From IMG/VR virus record IMGVR_UViG_3300047550_004145, positions 1 through 36,447 of that record: 36,447 nt of DNA. One strand, given 5' to 3'. The notes beneath the pieces are model-generated. The model saw only the letters and a list, made by a program, of their open reading frames with translations, was not told where the DNA came from and did no database searches. Positions 25,015-31,430 of this stretch are shown piece after piece. How positions within the stretch are numbered: the stretch's first letter is position 1; every line of letters starts with the position of its first letter. Both the position numbers and the translations under genes were made by a program. The stretch is from a virus.

Positions 25015-25419
25015 TCAGAAGTTGCGATCAAAAACAAAACCATCGTTAAAGATAAAATCGTGCCGCAGGTTACGTTCCCAAGTCGCTTCCCAGTCAATTA
25101 CAATAAAATCGGGAAGGTTTATATCAAAGCAATCATTCACAAAAGATTCTGCAAAATCTGCTTCAGATTCCCATTGACCGTGGTAAGCATCCTCAAAGTT
25201 TTCAAGACACTCAAAACCAAACTCTTCAACAAAAGCATCTACGGCATCATAAGAATGATCGTCGCCTAGTTGAACATAAGTTTCATAATACTCAACAAGG
25301 TTATCTTCACCGTGATTTTCAATGAACTCATAAATGTCCGCATCGTGGTAGTTATCTTCAATCAAATGAGTAATAAAATCTTCAGTTTCAATTTTCAGAG
25401 TCATTTGAGTTTGAGTCAT
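25015..25419 (-). CDS. ArdA-like acidic protein, possible antirestriction factor
   Basis: 134 residues from MTQTQMTLKIETEDFITHLI. Extremely acidic. The C-terminal half FGFECLENFEDAYHGQWESE and ADFAESFVNDCF, ending near LRHDFIFNDGFVFDRNF, follows the ArdA C-terminal pattern (F-x-dAY-x-G-x-x-x-s-x-x-x-F-A, later D-x-x-F-x-d-G-x-V-F). ArdA proteins mimic bent DNA and block type I restriction enzymes. Shorter than full ArdA (about 165), with a divergent N-terminus. ATG chosen at the third-from-start Met cluster; an ATG eight codons earlier is possible. Confidence 0.6.
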   Translation of the reverse strand: MTQTQMTLKIETEDFITHLIEDNYHDADIYEFIENHGEDNLVEYYETYVQLGDDHSYDAVDAFVEEFGFECLENFEDAYHGQWESEADFAESFVNDCFDINLPDFIVIDWEATWERNLRHDFIFNDGFVFDRNF

Positions 25420-25457
25420 TTTGGGATTAGGTAAAGAAATCATTAAGAATTTAGAGA

Positions 25458-25643
25458 CTAAACTTCCTCATCCAGAAGTTCGGGGTAATACTCACTCACT
25501 TCAGAGATAAGTTCATCATCGCTATAACTGGAAAGGTTTTCTTCCAGTTGGTCGCCAACAATCCGCATCAAATCCTTGGTGCTCATATTATCAAGAATCC
25601 GATCAACGTATTCAGAAATCAGTTGCTCGCGATTAAAAGTCAT
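25458..25643 (-). CDS. Small acidic helical protein, 61 aa
   Basis: MTFNREQLISEYVDRILDNM then STKDLMRIVGDQLEENLSSY and a tail DELISEVSEYYPELLDEEV. The shape (EYVDxILDNMSxxDLMxxVGDxLEENL) is typical of short helical proteins that recur in cyanophage accessory regions. Leader ACAAGAACACAAGCAAAGGA gives a good AAAGGA ribosome-binding site. First gene below cassette E. Confidence 0.78.
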   Translation of the reverse strand: MTFNREQLISEYVDRILDNMSTKDLMRIVGDQLEENLSSYSDDELISEVSEYYPELLDEEV

Positions 25644-25666
25644 CAGTCCTTTGCTTGTGTTCTTGT

Positions 25667-25724
25667 ATTATAGGGCATCTGCCGCCCCTTTGGGGGTTTA
25701 GTGTGCCAGTTCATCATCTGGCAC
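25667..25724 (-). promoter_or_regulatory. Palindrome promoter cassette, copy E
   Basis: Dyad GTGCCAG-N8-CTGGCAC at 25703-25724 (7-bp perfect arms), 30-bp gap, consensus -10 TATAAT (25672-25667). Same subfamily as K and O (GGGCATCTG, CCCCTTTGGGGG). Its dyad is also the last seven codons or so of the gene 25698-25862. Confidence 0.88.
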
Positions 25725-25862
25725 AATCTCTAACCAAGAATGGGGCAACCTCTCCGACCATTCATCAAACTTTGCATCAGCATCTTCATAAGAATCAAAA
25801 GTTTCTACAACCTCTTTATATCCATCCTCATAAGGATGGATATTTACAATGTGATAACTCAC
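25698..25862 (-). CDS. Small hypothetical protein, 54 aa, GTG start, ends in cassette E
   Basis: (M)SYHIVNIHPYEDGYKEVVET then FDSYEDADAKFDEWSERLPH and SWLEIVPDDELAH. The GTG overlaps the preceding stop (GTGA), and the reading frame is clearly protein-like. The last residues VPDDELAH and the stop TAA are encoded by the dyad (GTGCCAG...CTGGCACACTAA), so the operator doubles as the gene's 3' end. The HPYEDGYKEVVETFDSYEDA shape suggests a small beta-alpha fold. Function unknown. Confidence 0.75.
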   Translation of the reverse strand: MSYHIVNIHPYEDGYKEVVETFDSYEDADAKFDEWSERLPHSWLEIVPDDELAH

Positions 25863-26122
25863 CACACACCTCGCTGAATGTGAATCTTGCGGATTTCGTT
25901 GAAAATAAACTCTTTGAGTTTAGAATCAGTTGCATTGTCGTATGCAACATAAAGACGATTCAGATAATCATTCTGAGTCGCACACTTGACCACTTTAACA
26001 CTCGTCACACCAAGTTCTTTGAGGGGAGACCCTGCGGACACCTTGCTTTTGCCAAAGTTTCCAGTTACATTACCTTGAGTGCGAAGTTTGGGTTTAATCT
26101 TGGAAAGGTTGGAGTAAGTCAT
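25859..26122 (-). CDS. Hypothetical protein, 87 aa
   Basis: MTYSNLSKIKPKLRTQGNVT, basic first half with GKSKVSAGSPLKELGVTSVK, then VVKCATQNDYLNRLYVAYDN and a helical end IFNEIRKIHIQRGVW. The ATG overlaps the upstream stop by 4 bp and the stop overlaps the next GTG, so it is translationally coupled on both sides. Function unknown. Confidence 0.78.
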   Translation of the reverse strand: MTYSNLSKIKPKLRTQGNVTGNFGKSKVSAGSPLKELGVTSVKVVKCATQNDYLNRLYVAYDNATDSKLKEFIFNEIRKIHIQRGVW

Positions 26123-26394
26123 TTCGCAGAATCCTGATAGATTTCCATACCCTTACGGAGACGGATTGCATCATCAATCATCTCACCAACCTGTTCATAA
26201 ATGTAGGAAGAACCACCTACATCACAGAGCACATCTTCAGTGAGAACTTTAGAGAAATGCACTTCATTATCATTATCATCAAACTCAAAGACATCCTCTC
26301 CAGTATATACAAAAGCAGCACAACCTGCGTCTTCACCTTGTTGTTCAATCAGTTGGTTGATTGAGTCACGGAGTTGAGAAAGAGTGCGGTACAT
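26119..26394 (-). CDS. Hypothetical protein, 91 aa
   Basis: MYRTLSQLRDSINQLIEQQG then CAAFVYTGEDVFEFDDNDNE and CDVGGSSYIYEQVGEMIDDA. A helix, then strands, then a helix; acidic. I use the ATG inside the upstream stop (TGATG), not the TTG one codon earlier. Fourth in the cassette-F operon. Function unknown. Confidence 0.78.
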   Translation of the reverse strand: MYRTLSQLRDSINQLIEQQGEDAGCAAFVYTGEDVFEFDDNDNEVHFSKVLTEDVLCDVGGSSYIYEQVGEMIDDAIRLRKGMEIYQDSAK

Positions 26395-26579
26395 CAATTG
26401 TCTCCGAAGTTGTTGGTGAGGAAGTCTTCAAGTTCGATGAGTTTGCTGTCACTTAGAGAGACAATGTACTCATCGACAATCATAGCGAGCAGGTCATGAT
26501 CTTCCCTGCATTTTGCATACAAGAAATCAAACAGTTGAATCTTTTTGTAGTAAAGTTTAGTGAGTTCAGTGTCAGTCAT
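26394..26579 (-). CDS. Small hypothetical protein, 61 aa
   Basis: MTDTELTKLYYKKIQLFDFL then YAKCREDHDLLAMIVDEYIV and ELEDFLTNNFGDN. Helical, slightly acidic. It follows the membrane protein gene by 2 bp and overlaps the next by one base (TGATG). Function unknown. Confidence 0.75.
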   Translation of the reverse strand: MTDTELTKLYYKKIQLFDFLYAKCREDHDLLAMIVDEYIVSLSDSKLIELEDFLTNNFGDN

Positions 26580-26581
26580 AA

Positions 26582-26911
26582 TCAAGCAAAAGTGTATTGG
26601 AAGAACAGAGAATCAACTAGGCGGTTGCTATTCAGTTTGACCCAACGATAAACTTTAGGAGTAGCAATCACAACAGCAGCGATAAAGTCAATCACATTCA
26701 CAACAATGCGAATTGTATTGACTTGGACGGTCTCACCATTATCATCCCACCACAGTTGAAATGCAGTCCAAAGATATGAAACAACACCAACCACAACAGC
26801 AGCAATAGTGGCAGAATAGAAAATCACATTATCACCGAACTTCACATAATCAAACTCTTTGACTTTATTGACGAGAGCATCAACAGGAGGGAAAGATTCA
26901 GTCAGTTGCAT
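26582..26911 (-). CDS. Two-pass membrane protein, 109 aa
   Basis: MQLTESFPPVDALVNKVKEF precedes a hydrophobic segment VIFYSATIAAVVVGVVSYLW (about 29-48); after an acidic loop a second segment IRIVVNVIDFIAAVVIA (about 67-83) is followed by a positive region KVYRWVKLNSNR. Probably in the host inner or thylakoid membrane; no holin or transporter motif is clear. First gene below cassette F but with an unusually long leader (about 185 bp). Confidence 0.78.
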   Translation of the reverse strand: MQLTESFPPVDALVNKVKEFDYVKFGDNVIFYSATIAAVVVGVVSYLWTAFQLWWDDNGETVQVNTIRIVVNVIDFIAAVVIATPKVYRWVKLNSNRLVDSLFFQYTFA

Positions 26912-26973
26912 TGTTGTAGAGAATAAAGATTTTGTGTGTGGAGGGGAAAGAGTTGCTGTCTCTTCCCTTTGCC

Positions 26974-27033
26974 TTACCCCAATTCACAACCCGAAGAGAA
27001 CGGGCAAGGGTAATTCCGATTTTTCACAACCAT
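26974..27033 (-). CDS. Possible 19-aa leader peptide
   Basis: ATG opens a 19-codon frame MVVKNRNYPCPFSSGCELG ending in TAA, in the long leader between cassette F and the membrane protein. The same bases form TTACCC/GGGTAA and CCCG/CGGG stems (26974-27014). No Shine-Dalgarno. Either a leader peptide with an attenuator or a chance frame; the unusually long leader makes it worth noting. Confidence 0.3.
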   Translation of the reverse strand: MVVKNRNYPCPFSSGCELG

Positions 27034-27097
27034 AGTTACTAGCTAGGTAACGGAAGTGTTTTTCATATCAGGCAACAACTCTGCCCTCCACCCTTTA

Positions 27098-27154
27098 ATA
27101 ATACCACACTTTGGGGTCTGTGCTCTTTTAGTGTGCCACTAGAACAAGTGGCAC
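27098..27154 (-). promoter_or_regulatory. Palindrome promoter cassette, copy F
   Basis: Dyad GTGCCAC-N8-GTGGCAC at 27133-27154, 29-bp gap, extended -10 TGG-TATTAT (27103-27098). Sequence 27084-27156 repeats 24710-24782 (copy D) without a mismatch. Drives 26911-25698. Confidence 0.88.
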
Positions 27155-27163
27155 ATCGTATAA

Positions 27164-27370
27164 TCAATTCACGGCAAGAACAAGATTGGCAACTCGATTT
27201 TCTGGCACAAACTCCTGCAGTTTATCAAAGATACGCTGAAACTGATTCTGCATATCAAAGTAATACATTGCAAGTTGTGCATTACCTTCATTCTCTGCTT
27301 GAGAAAGTTTAACTTCAAGAGCAGAGATAATGTCTAGCAACTCACCAGACGTAAAAGAAATGGAAGTCAT
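27164..27370 (-). CDS. Small helical protein, 68 aa
   Basis: MTSISFTSGELLDIISALEV then KLSQAENEGNAQLAMYYFDM and QFQRIFDKLQEFVPENRVAN. Two helices with heptad-like hydrophobics, possibly a small coiled-coil partner. The ATG overlaps the upstream stop (27367-27370). Its stop is 10 bp from the dyad of cassette F. Function unknown. Confidence 0.75.
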   Translation of the reverse strand: MTSISFTSGELLDIISALEVKLSQAENEGNAQLAMYYFDMQNQFQRIFDKLQEFVPENRVANLVLAVN

Positions 27371-27552
27371 TGAATGTCAAAAATTTCGAACAGTTCTCGT
27401 TGCGTTTGAGTGAATAACGTATCTTCCGGAGGATAATTGTACTTCTCATTCTCAAACTCCTTGTAGAAGTAGAGAATGTCACGGAGAGCATTAAGTTGCT
27501 TCTCGTTCAGCAATTCTTCAGTCATCAGAACTTTATCAAGCAGGGTTTGCAT
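27367..27552 (-). CDS. Small helical protein, 61 aa
   Basis: MQTLLDKVLMTEELLNEKQL then NALRDILYFYKEFENEKYNY and PPEDTLFTQTQRELFEIFDI. Similar in size and helix content to the next gene. Its ATG overlaps the upstream stop by one base (TGATG). Function unknown. Confidence 0.75.
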   Translation of the reverse strand: MQTLLDKVLMTEELLNEKQLNALRDILYFYKEFENEKYNYPPEDTLFTQTQRELFEIFDIQ

Positions 27553-27716
27553 CAGTAATCACTACCATCATTTTTACAACGCTCAATCCAATAAGCATAA
27601 CATGCAAAAGTGTTCGGATGATCTTTGCATACACGATAGAAGTTGTAGGCATACTTCACCCGATTCTCAGGCACCTTCAGGTGGGGAATGTTAGACTGAT
27701 GTGGAATGTAAGACAT
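27552..27716 (-). CDS. Small hypothetical protein, 54 aa
   Basis: MSYIPHQSNIPHLKVPENRV then KYAYNFYRVCKDHPNTFACY and AYWIERCKNDGSDY. Rich in Tyr, His and Cys (three Cys), basic; the spacing VCKDHPNTFACYAYWIERC is compact but not a standard zinc finger. First gene below cassette G, with a short leader. Function unknown. Confidence 0.7.
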   Translation of the reverse strand: MSYIPHQSNIPHLKVPENRVKYAYNFYRVCKDHPNTFACYAYWIERCKNDGSDY

Positions 27717-27742
27717 CGGGGGACTCCCTCAACCATACAAGT

Positions 27743-27799
27743 ATAATAGCACAGTCAGGGCGCTGTGCTCATTTACTGTGCCACCTCTACAAGTGGCAC
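27743..27799 (-). promoter_or_regulatory. Palindrome promoter cassette, copy G
   Basis: Dyad GTGCCAC-N8-GTGGCAC at 27778-27799, 29-bp gap, extended -10 TGC-TATTAT (27748-27743). Drives 27716-27164. The stop codon of the methyltransferase (27787-27789) lies in the centre of its dyad. Confidence 0.85.
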
Positions 27800-28299
27800 A
27801 CGTATAAAGGACCATACTTTCCAAAAATAGAATTAAACCTTTCAATACGGCTACCCAAATAAACGATTGCAGACTGAAAGGGAGCAGCACCTTTACCTGA
27901 ACCAAACTTCAATCTACGATTCACCGCAATCCAAGGATAAGAACTCACAGAGTTCCACCATTTTGTTGATACATCCAACTTAATCAACAAAATCATTTCT
28001 TTACTATTTCCACATTCATATTGCTTAACTGCATACGGAACCCATTCTTTACTATTACTGTAGGGATGATTCATAAACACAGAATCTGCAATCCAGTCGT
28101 GTGCTAATCCATTTGTTTTTTCAGTATAAATTCTTTTTGCAGGAACATTTGGATTTTCACTATCATTAGAACAAGGGTCCAAATCCAAAGAACCATCAAA
28201 AAAACAAATTACATCAGCAACAAATGAAACTGGAGTATTCCAACAATCAGTTCTATTTCCTGTAGATGCAGTAAGTGCTTTAATTGCAGATGATGCCAT
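27787..28299 (-). CDS. Phage Dam-type DNA N6-adenine methyltransferase
   Basis: 170 residues from MASSAIKALTASTGNRTDCW. WNTP (20-23), LDLDPCSND (38-46) and FMNHPYSNSKEW (75-86) are the ordered motifs of the phage Dam-like family (PF05869): substrate start, SAM-site region and the catalytic [DN]PPY region. Here the last is NHPY, a His replacing the first Pro. It ends inside cassette G (last residues YVCHL, stop TAG in the dyad centre). It overlaps the nuclease gene by 20 bp. Likely protects phage DNA or pairs with the nuclease. Confidence 0.78.
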   Translation of the reverse strand: MASSAIKALTASTGNRTDCWNTPVSFVADVICFFDGSLDLDPCSNDSENPNVPAKRIYTEKTNGLAHDWIADSVFMNHPYSNSKEWVPYAVKQYECGNSKEMILLIKLDVSTKWWNSVSSYPWIAVNRRLKFGSGKGAAPFQSAIVYLGSRIERFNSIFGKYGPLYVCHL

Positions 28300-28726
28300 T
28301 TTGATTACTTTGTAGATATTTTTCGATAAACTGTTCGTGAGAGATAATACTAACATTTGGATAGATTTGTTTCATATCCATCTGAAATTCTTCACTAAGA
28401 TAATATTTTTTCCATTTCCACGCTTTATCTGGACCTGCCAAAACAATAGTGGCAGATTCATACTTATGATCGATTACTGCGTGCTGTAATTTCATCACCT
28501 CAAATGGTATTTTTTCTTCTGCCGTCCCCTGAACTCTTTGATATTTAAGACTCAACAGTTCATTATTATTCAGTAGAATATCAACATAATGCCTTCCACC
28601 ATTACGCTTAAGTCCCACATTAACTTGTGATTGAACTTTATGATTACTAAATTGTTCTAAAAGGTTATGAACTTCTTTTTCATAAGAAGTTCCCGTTGTA
28701 GTATCACGAGAAGCAGTGGTTGACAT
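28280..28726 (-). CDS. PD-(D/E)XK-superfamily nuclease
   Basis: 148 residues. N-terminal helix GTSYEKEVHNLLEQF, then RHYVDILLNN (45-54) with Asp49, LLSLKYQRVQ (57-66) with Lys61 and Gln63, GTAEEKIPFEVMKLQHA (67-83): the order of the catalytic strands in small PD-(D/E)XK phage enzymes having SLKxQ...GTAEEK. Likely a Mg2+-dependent DNA endonuclease. The E of the ExK is replaced by Ser, as in known relatives from memory. The gene leads the methyltransferase under cassette H. Confidence 0.7.
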   Translation of the reverse strand: MSTTASRDTTTGTSYEKEVHNLLEQFSNHKVQSQVNVGLKRNGGRHYVDILLNNNELLSLKYQRVQGTAEEKIPFEVMKLQHAVIDHKYESATIVLAGPDKAWKWKKYYLSEEFQMDMKQIYPNVSIISHEQFIEKYLQSNQNGIICN

Positions 28727-28747
28727 AGTTCAATCAATTACAAGGTA

Positions 28748-28805
28748 ATTGTAGCACAGATTAGATTATATGTGAAGAAGACTGTGCCACTTGTAGAGGT
28801 GGCAC
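28748..28805 (-). promoter_or_regulatory. Palindrome promoter cassette, copy H (dyad centre reversed)
   Basis: Dyad GTGCCAC-N8-GTGGCAC at 28784-28805, 30-bp gap, extended -10 TGC-TACAAT (28753-28748). On the plus strand the centre reads TTGTAGAG, the reverse complement of CTCTACAA in G, K and L, so the dyad is inverted yet its distance to the -10 is kept. A second TATAAT (28765-28770) lies between. Drives the nuclease and methyltransferase. Confidence 0.85.
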
Positions 28806-28820
28806 AGTTTCACACTAGAC

Positions 28821-28985
28821 TCATCTTAGATTGTTTATGTATTTGCGGAGCAAGTGCTTCCCTTTTTCAGTGTCAAACTTTTCATCAAACACTTCCATAA
28901 GTTCTAACACAAGGTCCGCATAAACAACAGGAACTCGTATGTGTTTAGTGTCTCCTGATTGAGGAAACTTCTTTGTGAATGGCAT
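28821..28985 (-). CDS. Small hypothetical protein, 54 aa
   Basis: MPFTKKFPQSGDTKHIRVPV then VYADLVLELMEVFDEKFDTE and KGKHLLRKYINNLR. The form (strand KHIRVPVVYADLV, then a helix) suggests a ribbon-helix-helix-like regulator or antitoxin-type fold: IRVP followed by an amphipathic helix. This is inference only. It is the second gene of the helicase unit and ends 15 bp from cassette H's dyad. Confidence 0.72.
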   Translation of the reverse strand: MPFTKKFPQSGDTKHIRVPVVYADLVLELMEVFDEKFDTEKGKHLLRKYINNLR

Positions 28986-29012
28986 TATTAAGTTATGATT
29001 GATTAGTATGAT

Positions 29013-30248
29013 TTATGCAACAAAATCACCACGCTCAAACACAGCATCCACAACATTCTGAAGTTGCTTAGCAATCTTATCACCGTAGTTGTTATTCACA
29101 GGAATCACAATCTTACCGTAGGATTTCTTATACATCTGATAGCAACCAGCAGGAATCTTACCGTCTTGAATTGCTTTACGATCATCGCGGTGCATACGCA
29201 CAACACGACCAATCGTTTGACACATTTCAATCGCAGGCAGATTACGCAGCATAATGCAATGCGTCAGACCATGTACGTTAATGCCTTCGGAAAGAATGGA
29301 GTAATGAAACACGATCATCTTTTGATCAGGGTCATTTCCATACTCATTGAGAAGATCAAAGAACTTCTCACGCGACACCTTGCGATTATTCACATAAGCA
29401 CCGTGCTTTGCAGTAATATGAAACGTTGCATATCCCATATCCTGCAGTTGATCCAGCAAATCACTCTCAGTAAACATATTCCAGATTACTTTGGTGCTCG
29501 GGGAAGCAACAAGAACCTTTGGTGTGATGTCATCATCAATCTCTTGAAGAATACCAATGATGTTCTCACAATCTACAAAGTGGGCATTTTCCTTAGTACG
29601 AACCGTTTGAGATTCATAAGGAATCACCTGAGGAGGAATGATGCAACCCTCACCAACCAGTTCCTTTGCAGGAATAGAAACAATCTTGTTCCCATACACA
29701 TTGGTGTTATTCATCGACTCAACACCATTACTATACTTTGGGGTTGCAGTGAAGAAATAAGCACTCTCTGCAATCTGAGAAGTGTGTGCGATACCAACAA
29801 AGTTGGACTTCTTCACACAATGATGGGCTTCATCAAAATACACCACATCCAGATTGATTTCTGCTTCATTCACACGACCAATAGAGTTGTAAGTCGTGAA
29901 GATAAAATGATGCTTACCACTTCCGATTGCAGTGTCATTGTACTCTGCAATATCAGCAGGGCGAGTAGAAGAAGGATGATGAGTTTCTCCACTATGAACA
30001 TGAGCATAAGCAATGTTCAGACCCTTCATATATTCCTCAAACTCACTGCAAAGTTGATTCGCAAGAAGAATCTTAGGTGCAACAACAACAAACGTCATCG
30101 GTTCCGTTGCATTGATGACACGTTGCTTTGCATCCTCCATCATCACAACAGTCTTCCCACCACCAGTAGGAATAAAGCAGCAACCTTTGCTATTCTGCTT
30201 GATCGCCTCAAGAGCACGTTGTTGATAAGAGTAGAAGTTCACAGGCAT
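29013..30248 (-). CDS. Superfamily 2 DEAH-box helicase
   Basis: 411 residues from MPVNFYSYQQRALEAIKQNS (Q-motif-like). Walker A PTGGGKT at 27-33, DEAH at 139-142, TATP at 167-170 (motif III), ILSEGIN (about 318-324) and QTIGRVVR at 344-351 (motif VI) are all present and in order, so it should be an active ATP-dependent translocase. Similar to restriction-type and UvsW-like helicases in fold; UvsW itself cannot be claimed. Possible roles are fork remodelling, recombination or dsDNA branch migration. Driven by cassette I. Confidence 0.88.
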   Translation of the reverse strand: MPVNFYSYQQRALEAIKQNSKGCCFIPTGGGKTVVMMEDAKQRVINATEPMTFVVVAPKILLANQLCSEFEEYMKGLNIAYAHVHSGETHHPSSTRPADIAEYNDTAIGSGKHHFIFTTYNSIGRVNEAEINLDVVYFDEAHHCVKKSNFVGIAHTSQIAESAYFFTATPKYSNGVESMNNTNVYGNKIVSIPAKELVGEGCIIPPQVIPYESQTVRTKENAHFVDCENIIGILQEIDDDITPKVLVASPSTKVIWNMFTESDLLDQLQDMGYATFHITAKHGAYVNNRKVSREKFFDLLNEYGNDPDQKMIVFHYSILSEGINVHGLTHCIMLRNLPAIEMCQTIGRVVRMHRDDRKAIQDGKIPAGCYQMYKKSYGKIVIPVNNNYGDKIAKQLQNVVDAVFERGDFVA

Positions 30249-30264
30249 CAGATTCAATACAAGT

Positions 30265-30322
30265 ATTGTAGCACCCCTCCCATGAGTTTGGGAAGGATGC
30301 TGGACGGTTTCACAAGTGGCAC
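30265..30322 (-). promoter_or_regulatory. Palindrome promoter cassette, copy I
   Basis: 22-bp site 30301-30322 with one intact half GTGGCAC and one diverged half TGGACGG (compare C); 30-bp gap; extended -10 TGC-TACAAT (30270-30265), 17 bp above the helicase ATG. Little room remains for a ribosome-binding site. Confidence 0.7.
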
Positions 30323-30334
30323 AAGGACTATATT

Positions 30335-30523
30335 TTAGAACTCAATATCCCAATCTTTATCATTATGAATATTCACCCAAAAATGATACTTACCATTCAT
30401 TGAAGTGGCAAATACTTTATCACCTTTGTTCTGTTCAATAATGACTTCCTCAATGGAGTTCATTACATTACAAAAGCGATTCTTTGCTTTCTTGGACTTG
30501 GGAAAAACAAATGCGGTTTCCAT
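30335..30523 (-). CDS. Small hypothetical protein, 62 aa
   Basis: METAFVFPKSKKAKNRFCNV then NSIEEVIIEQNKGDKVFATS and NGKYHFWVNIHNDKDWDIEF. Helix followed by beta strands; possibly a compact alpha-beta fold. Its ATG overlaps the upstream stop (TGATG) and it is cotranscribed with the 126-aa gene. Stop lies 12 bp from the dyad of copy I. Function unknown. Confidence 0.75.
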   Translation of the reverse strand: METAFVFPKSKKAKNRFCNVMNSIEEVIIEQNKGDKVFATSMNGKYHFWVNIHNDKDWDIEF

Positions 30524-30903
30524 CAGAATACAATCGGGTCAAGGGTAGGTTCAGCAAATCCAAACTCAGTGTTGGAGACTTTCACAAACTCATCAGTGCC
30601 AGAGACTTGCTTATAGCAGGTCAAACTGCCGTTAAGGTTCTTAGAAGTCTCTACACTATTTTCATCAACCTCCACAAAGGTATTATACTCATCTTCAGAT
30701 ACCTTGTCAACCTCATTGAAGATAATGAGATTGACACAAGCATCCTTTGCTTCTTTGAGTGTTTTTGTAACGTGTTGAGGAGTGCATACGACATCATCAA
30801 CAATCCATTTAGATGCTGATGCTTTCCTAATAAATCCAACAGTGTTAGAGTTCTTCTGGACTTCGTAGATACCAGCAGAAACACGAGGAAAAGTGAAAGG
30901 CAT
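30523..30903 (-). CDS. Hypothetical protein, 126 aa
   Basis: From MPFTFPRVSAGIYEVQKNSN; a beta-rich first half with VGFIRKASASKWIVDDVVCT, then a helix THVTK-like KTLKEAKDACVNLIIFNEVD and an acidic, beta-rich tail. The pattern of a beta sheet with one helix (EAKDACVNLI) resembles the small KTLKEAK proteins of phages; no function can be given. The longer upstream frame is rejected since it would start in the promoter leader. Confidence 0.75.
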   Translation of the reverse strand: MPFTFPRVSAGIYEVQKNSNTVGFIRKASASKWIVDDVVCTPQHVTKTLKEAKDACVNLIIFNEVDKVSEDEYNTFVEVDENSVETSKNLNGSLTCYKQVSGTDEFVKVSNTEFGFAEPTLDPIVF

Positions 30904-30951
30904 TAAAGTAAAAGAAAGGAATGTTGTGGGTGGTGCTTCATCCACTCTTTA

Positions 30952-31008
30952 ATAATACCACGTTTGTAGCACCGTGCTCTTTTAGTGTGCCAGTGCTACA
31001 ACTGGCAC
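30952..31008 (-). promoter_or_regulatory. Palindrome promoter cassette, copy J
   Basis: Dyad GTGCCAGT-N6-ACTGGCAC at 30987-31008 (8-bp arms, longest seen), 29-bp gap, extended -10 TGG-TATTAT (30957-30952). Shares the TTTAATAATACCAC block with B, D and F but differs in the interior. Drives 30903-30335. Confidence 0.85.
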
Positions 31009-31019
31009 ACAGAGATAAC

Positions 31020-31430
31020 TTATGCTACCTTATACTTTTCAATTAGATCGGCAATCTCATTGAATGATACTCCATTATCGTTTAGATCTATAAGTTCTAC
31101 TACATCGTTGTCAATGTGAACATGAGGATTCGGATCATTAAGTCCTGCCCACAATTTCACTGTATTGGGAAGAGTTTCCAATTCTCCATCAAAATAAAAC
31201 TCATCAGAAAGGTCAATTTTGGTCACTTCGTTCTCGGGAATGTCATAAGATTCACCAAGATTAGAATTATATCGGTGAACATCCCATTGCTCATTATGTT
31301 CTTGTGCATAGAGATCACAAAGAACACCAAGGCAACAGTAACCTTGAGTTGATCTAAGAGCACCTGTATCTTGTGAGTATTTGCCACTCCGAAGAGCAGC
31401 AACCCATTGTTGTTTAACTTGGGAATTCAT
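31020..31430 (-). CDS. Phage protein with YCCLGVLCDLY motif, 136 aa
   Basis: MNSQVKQQWVAALRSGKYSQ, then RSTQGYCCLGVLCDLYAQEH (27-46) and a C-terminal WAGLNDPNPHVHIDNDVVEL followed by ISFNEIADLIE-like end. The WxxALRSGKYxQ...YCCLGVLCDLY pattern is a widespread, uncharacterised phage/prophage family (from memory). Cys-Cys and Cys at 34-35 and 40, no known zinc fold. Last gene of the cassette-K operon, 11 bp from the dyad of J. Confidence 0.8.
   Translation of the reverse strand: MNSQVKQQWVAALRSGKYSQDTGALRSTQGYCCLGVLCDLYAQEHNEQWDVHRYNSNLGESYDIPENEVTKIDLSDEFYFDGELETLPNTVKLWAGLNDPNPHVHIDNDVVELIDLNDNGVSFNEIADLIEKYKVA

Noticed and set aside
27025-27065. Cyanobacterial glutamine (glnA/downstream-peptide) riboswitch, suggested by ACGGAAGT on the plus strand
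   Set aside because: Only eight bases of the consensus are present, the partner stem motifs are missing, and all nearby genes are on the other strand.
28299-28356. Longer methyltransferase start at 28356
   Set aside because: It would add 19 residues unlike the family and overlap the nuclease gene by 77 bp; the start at 28299 begins just before the conserved part.
29064-30338. 424-codon open frame on the plus strand
   Set aside because: It is the antisense shadow of the SF2 helicase, whose motifs are complete on the minus strand; its translation is low in recognisable structure and rich in His, Asn and Thr.
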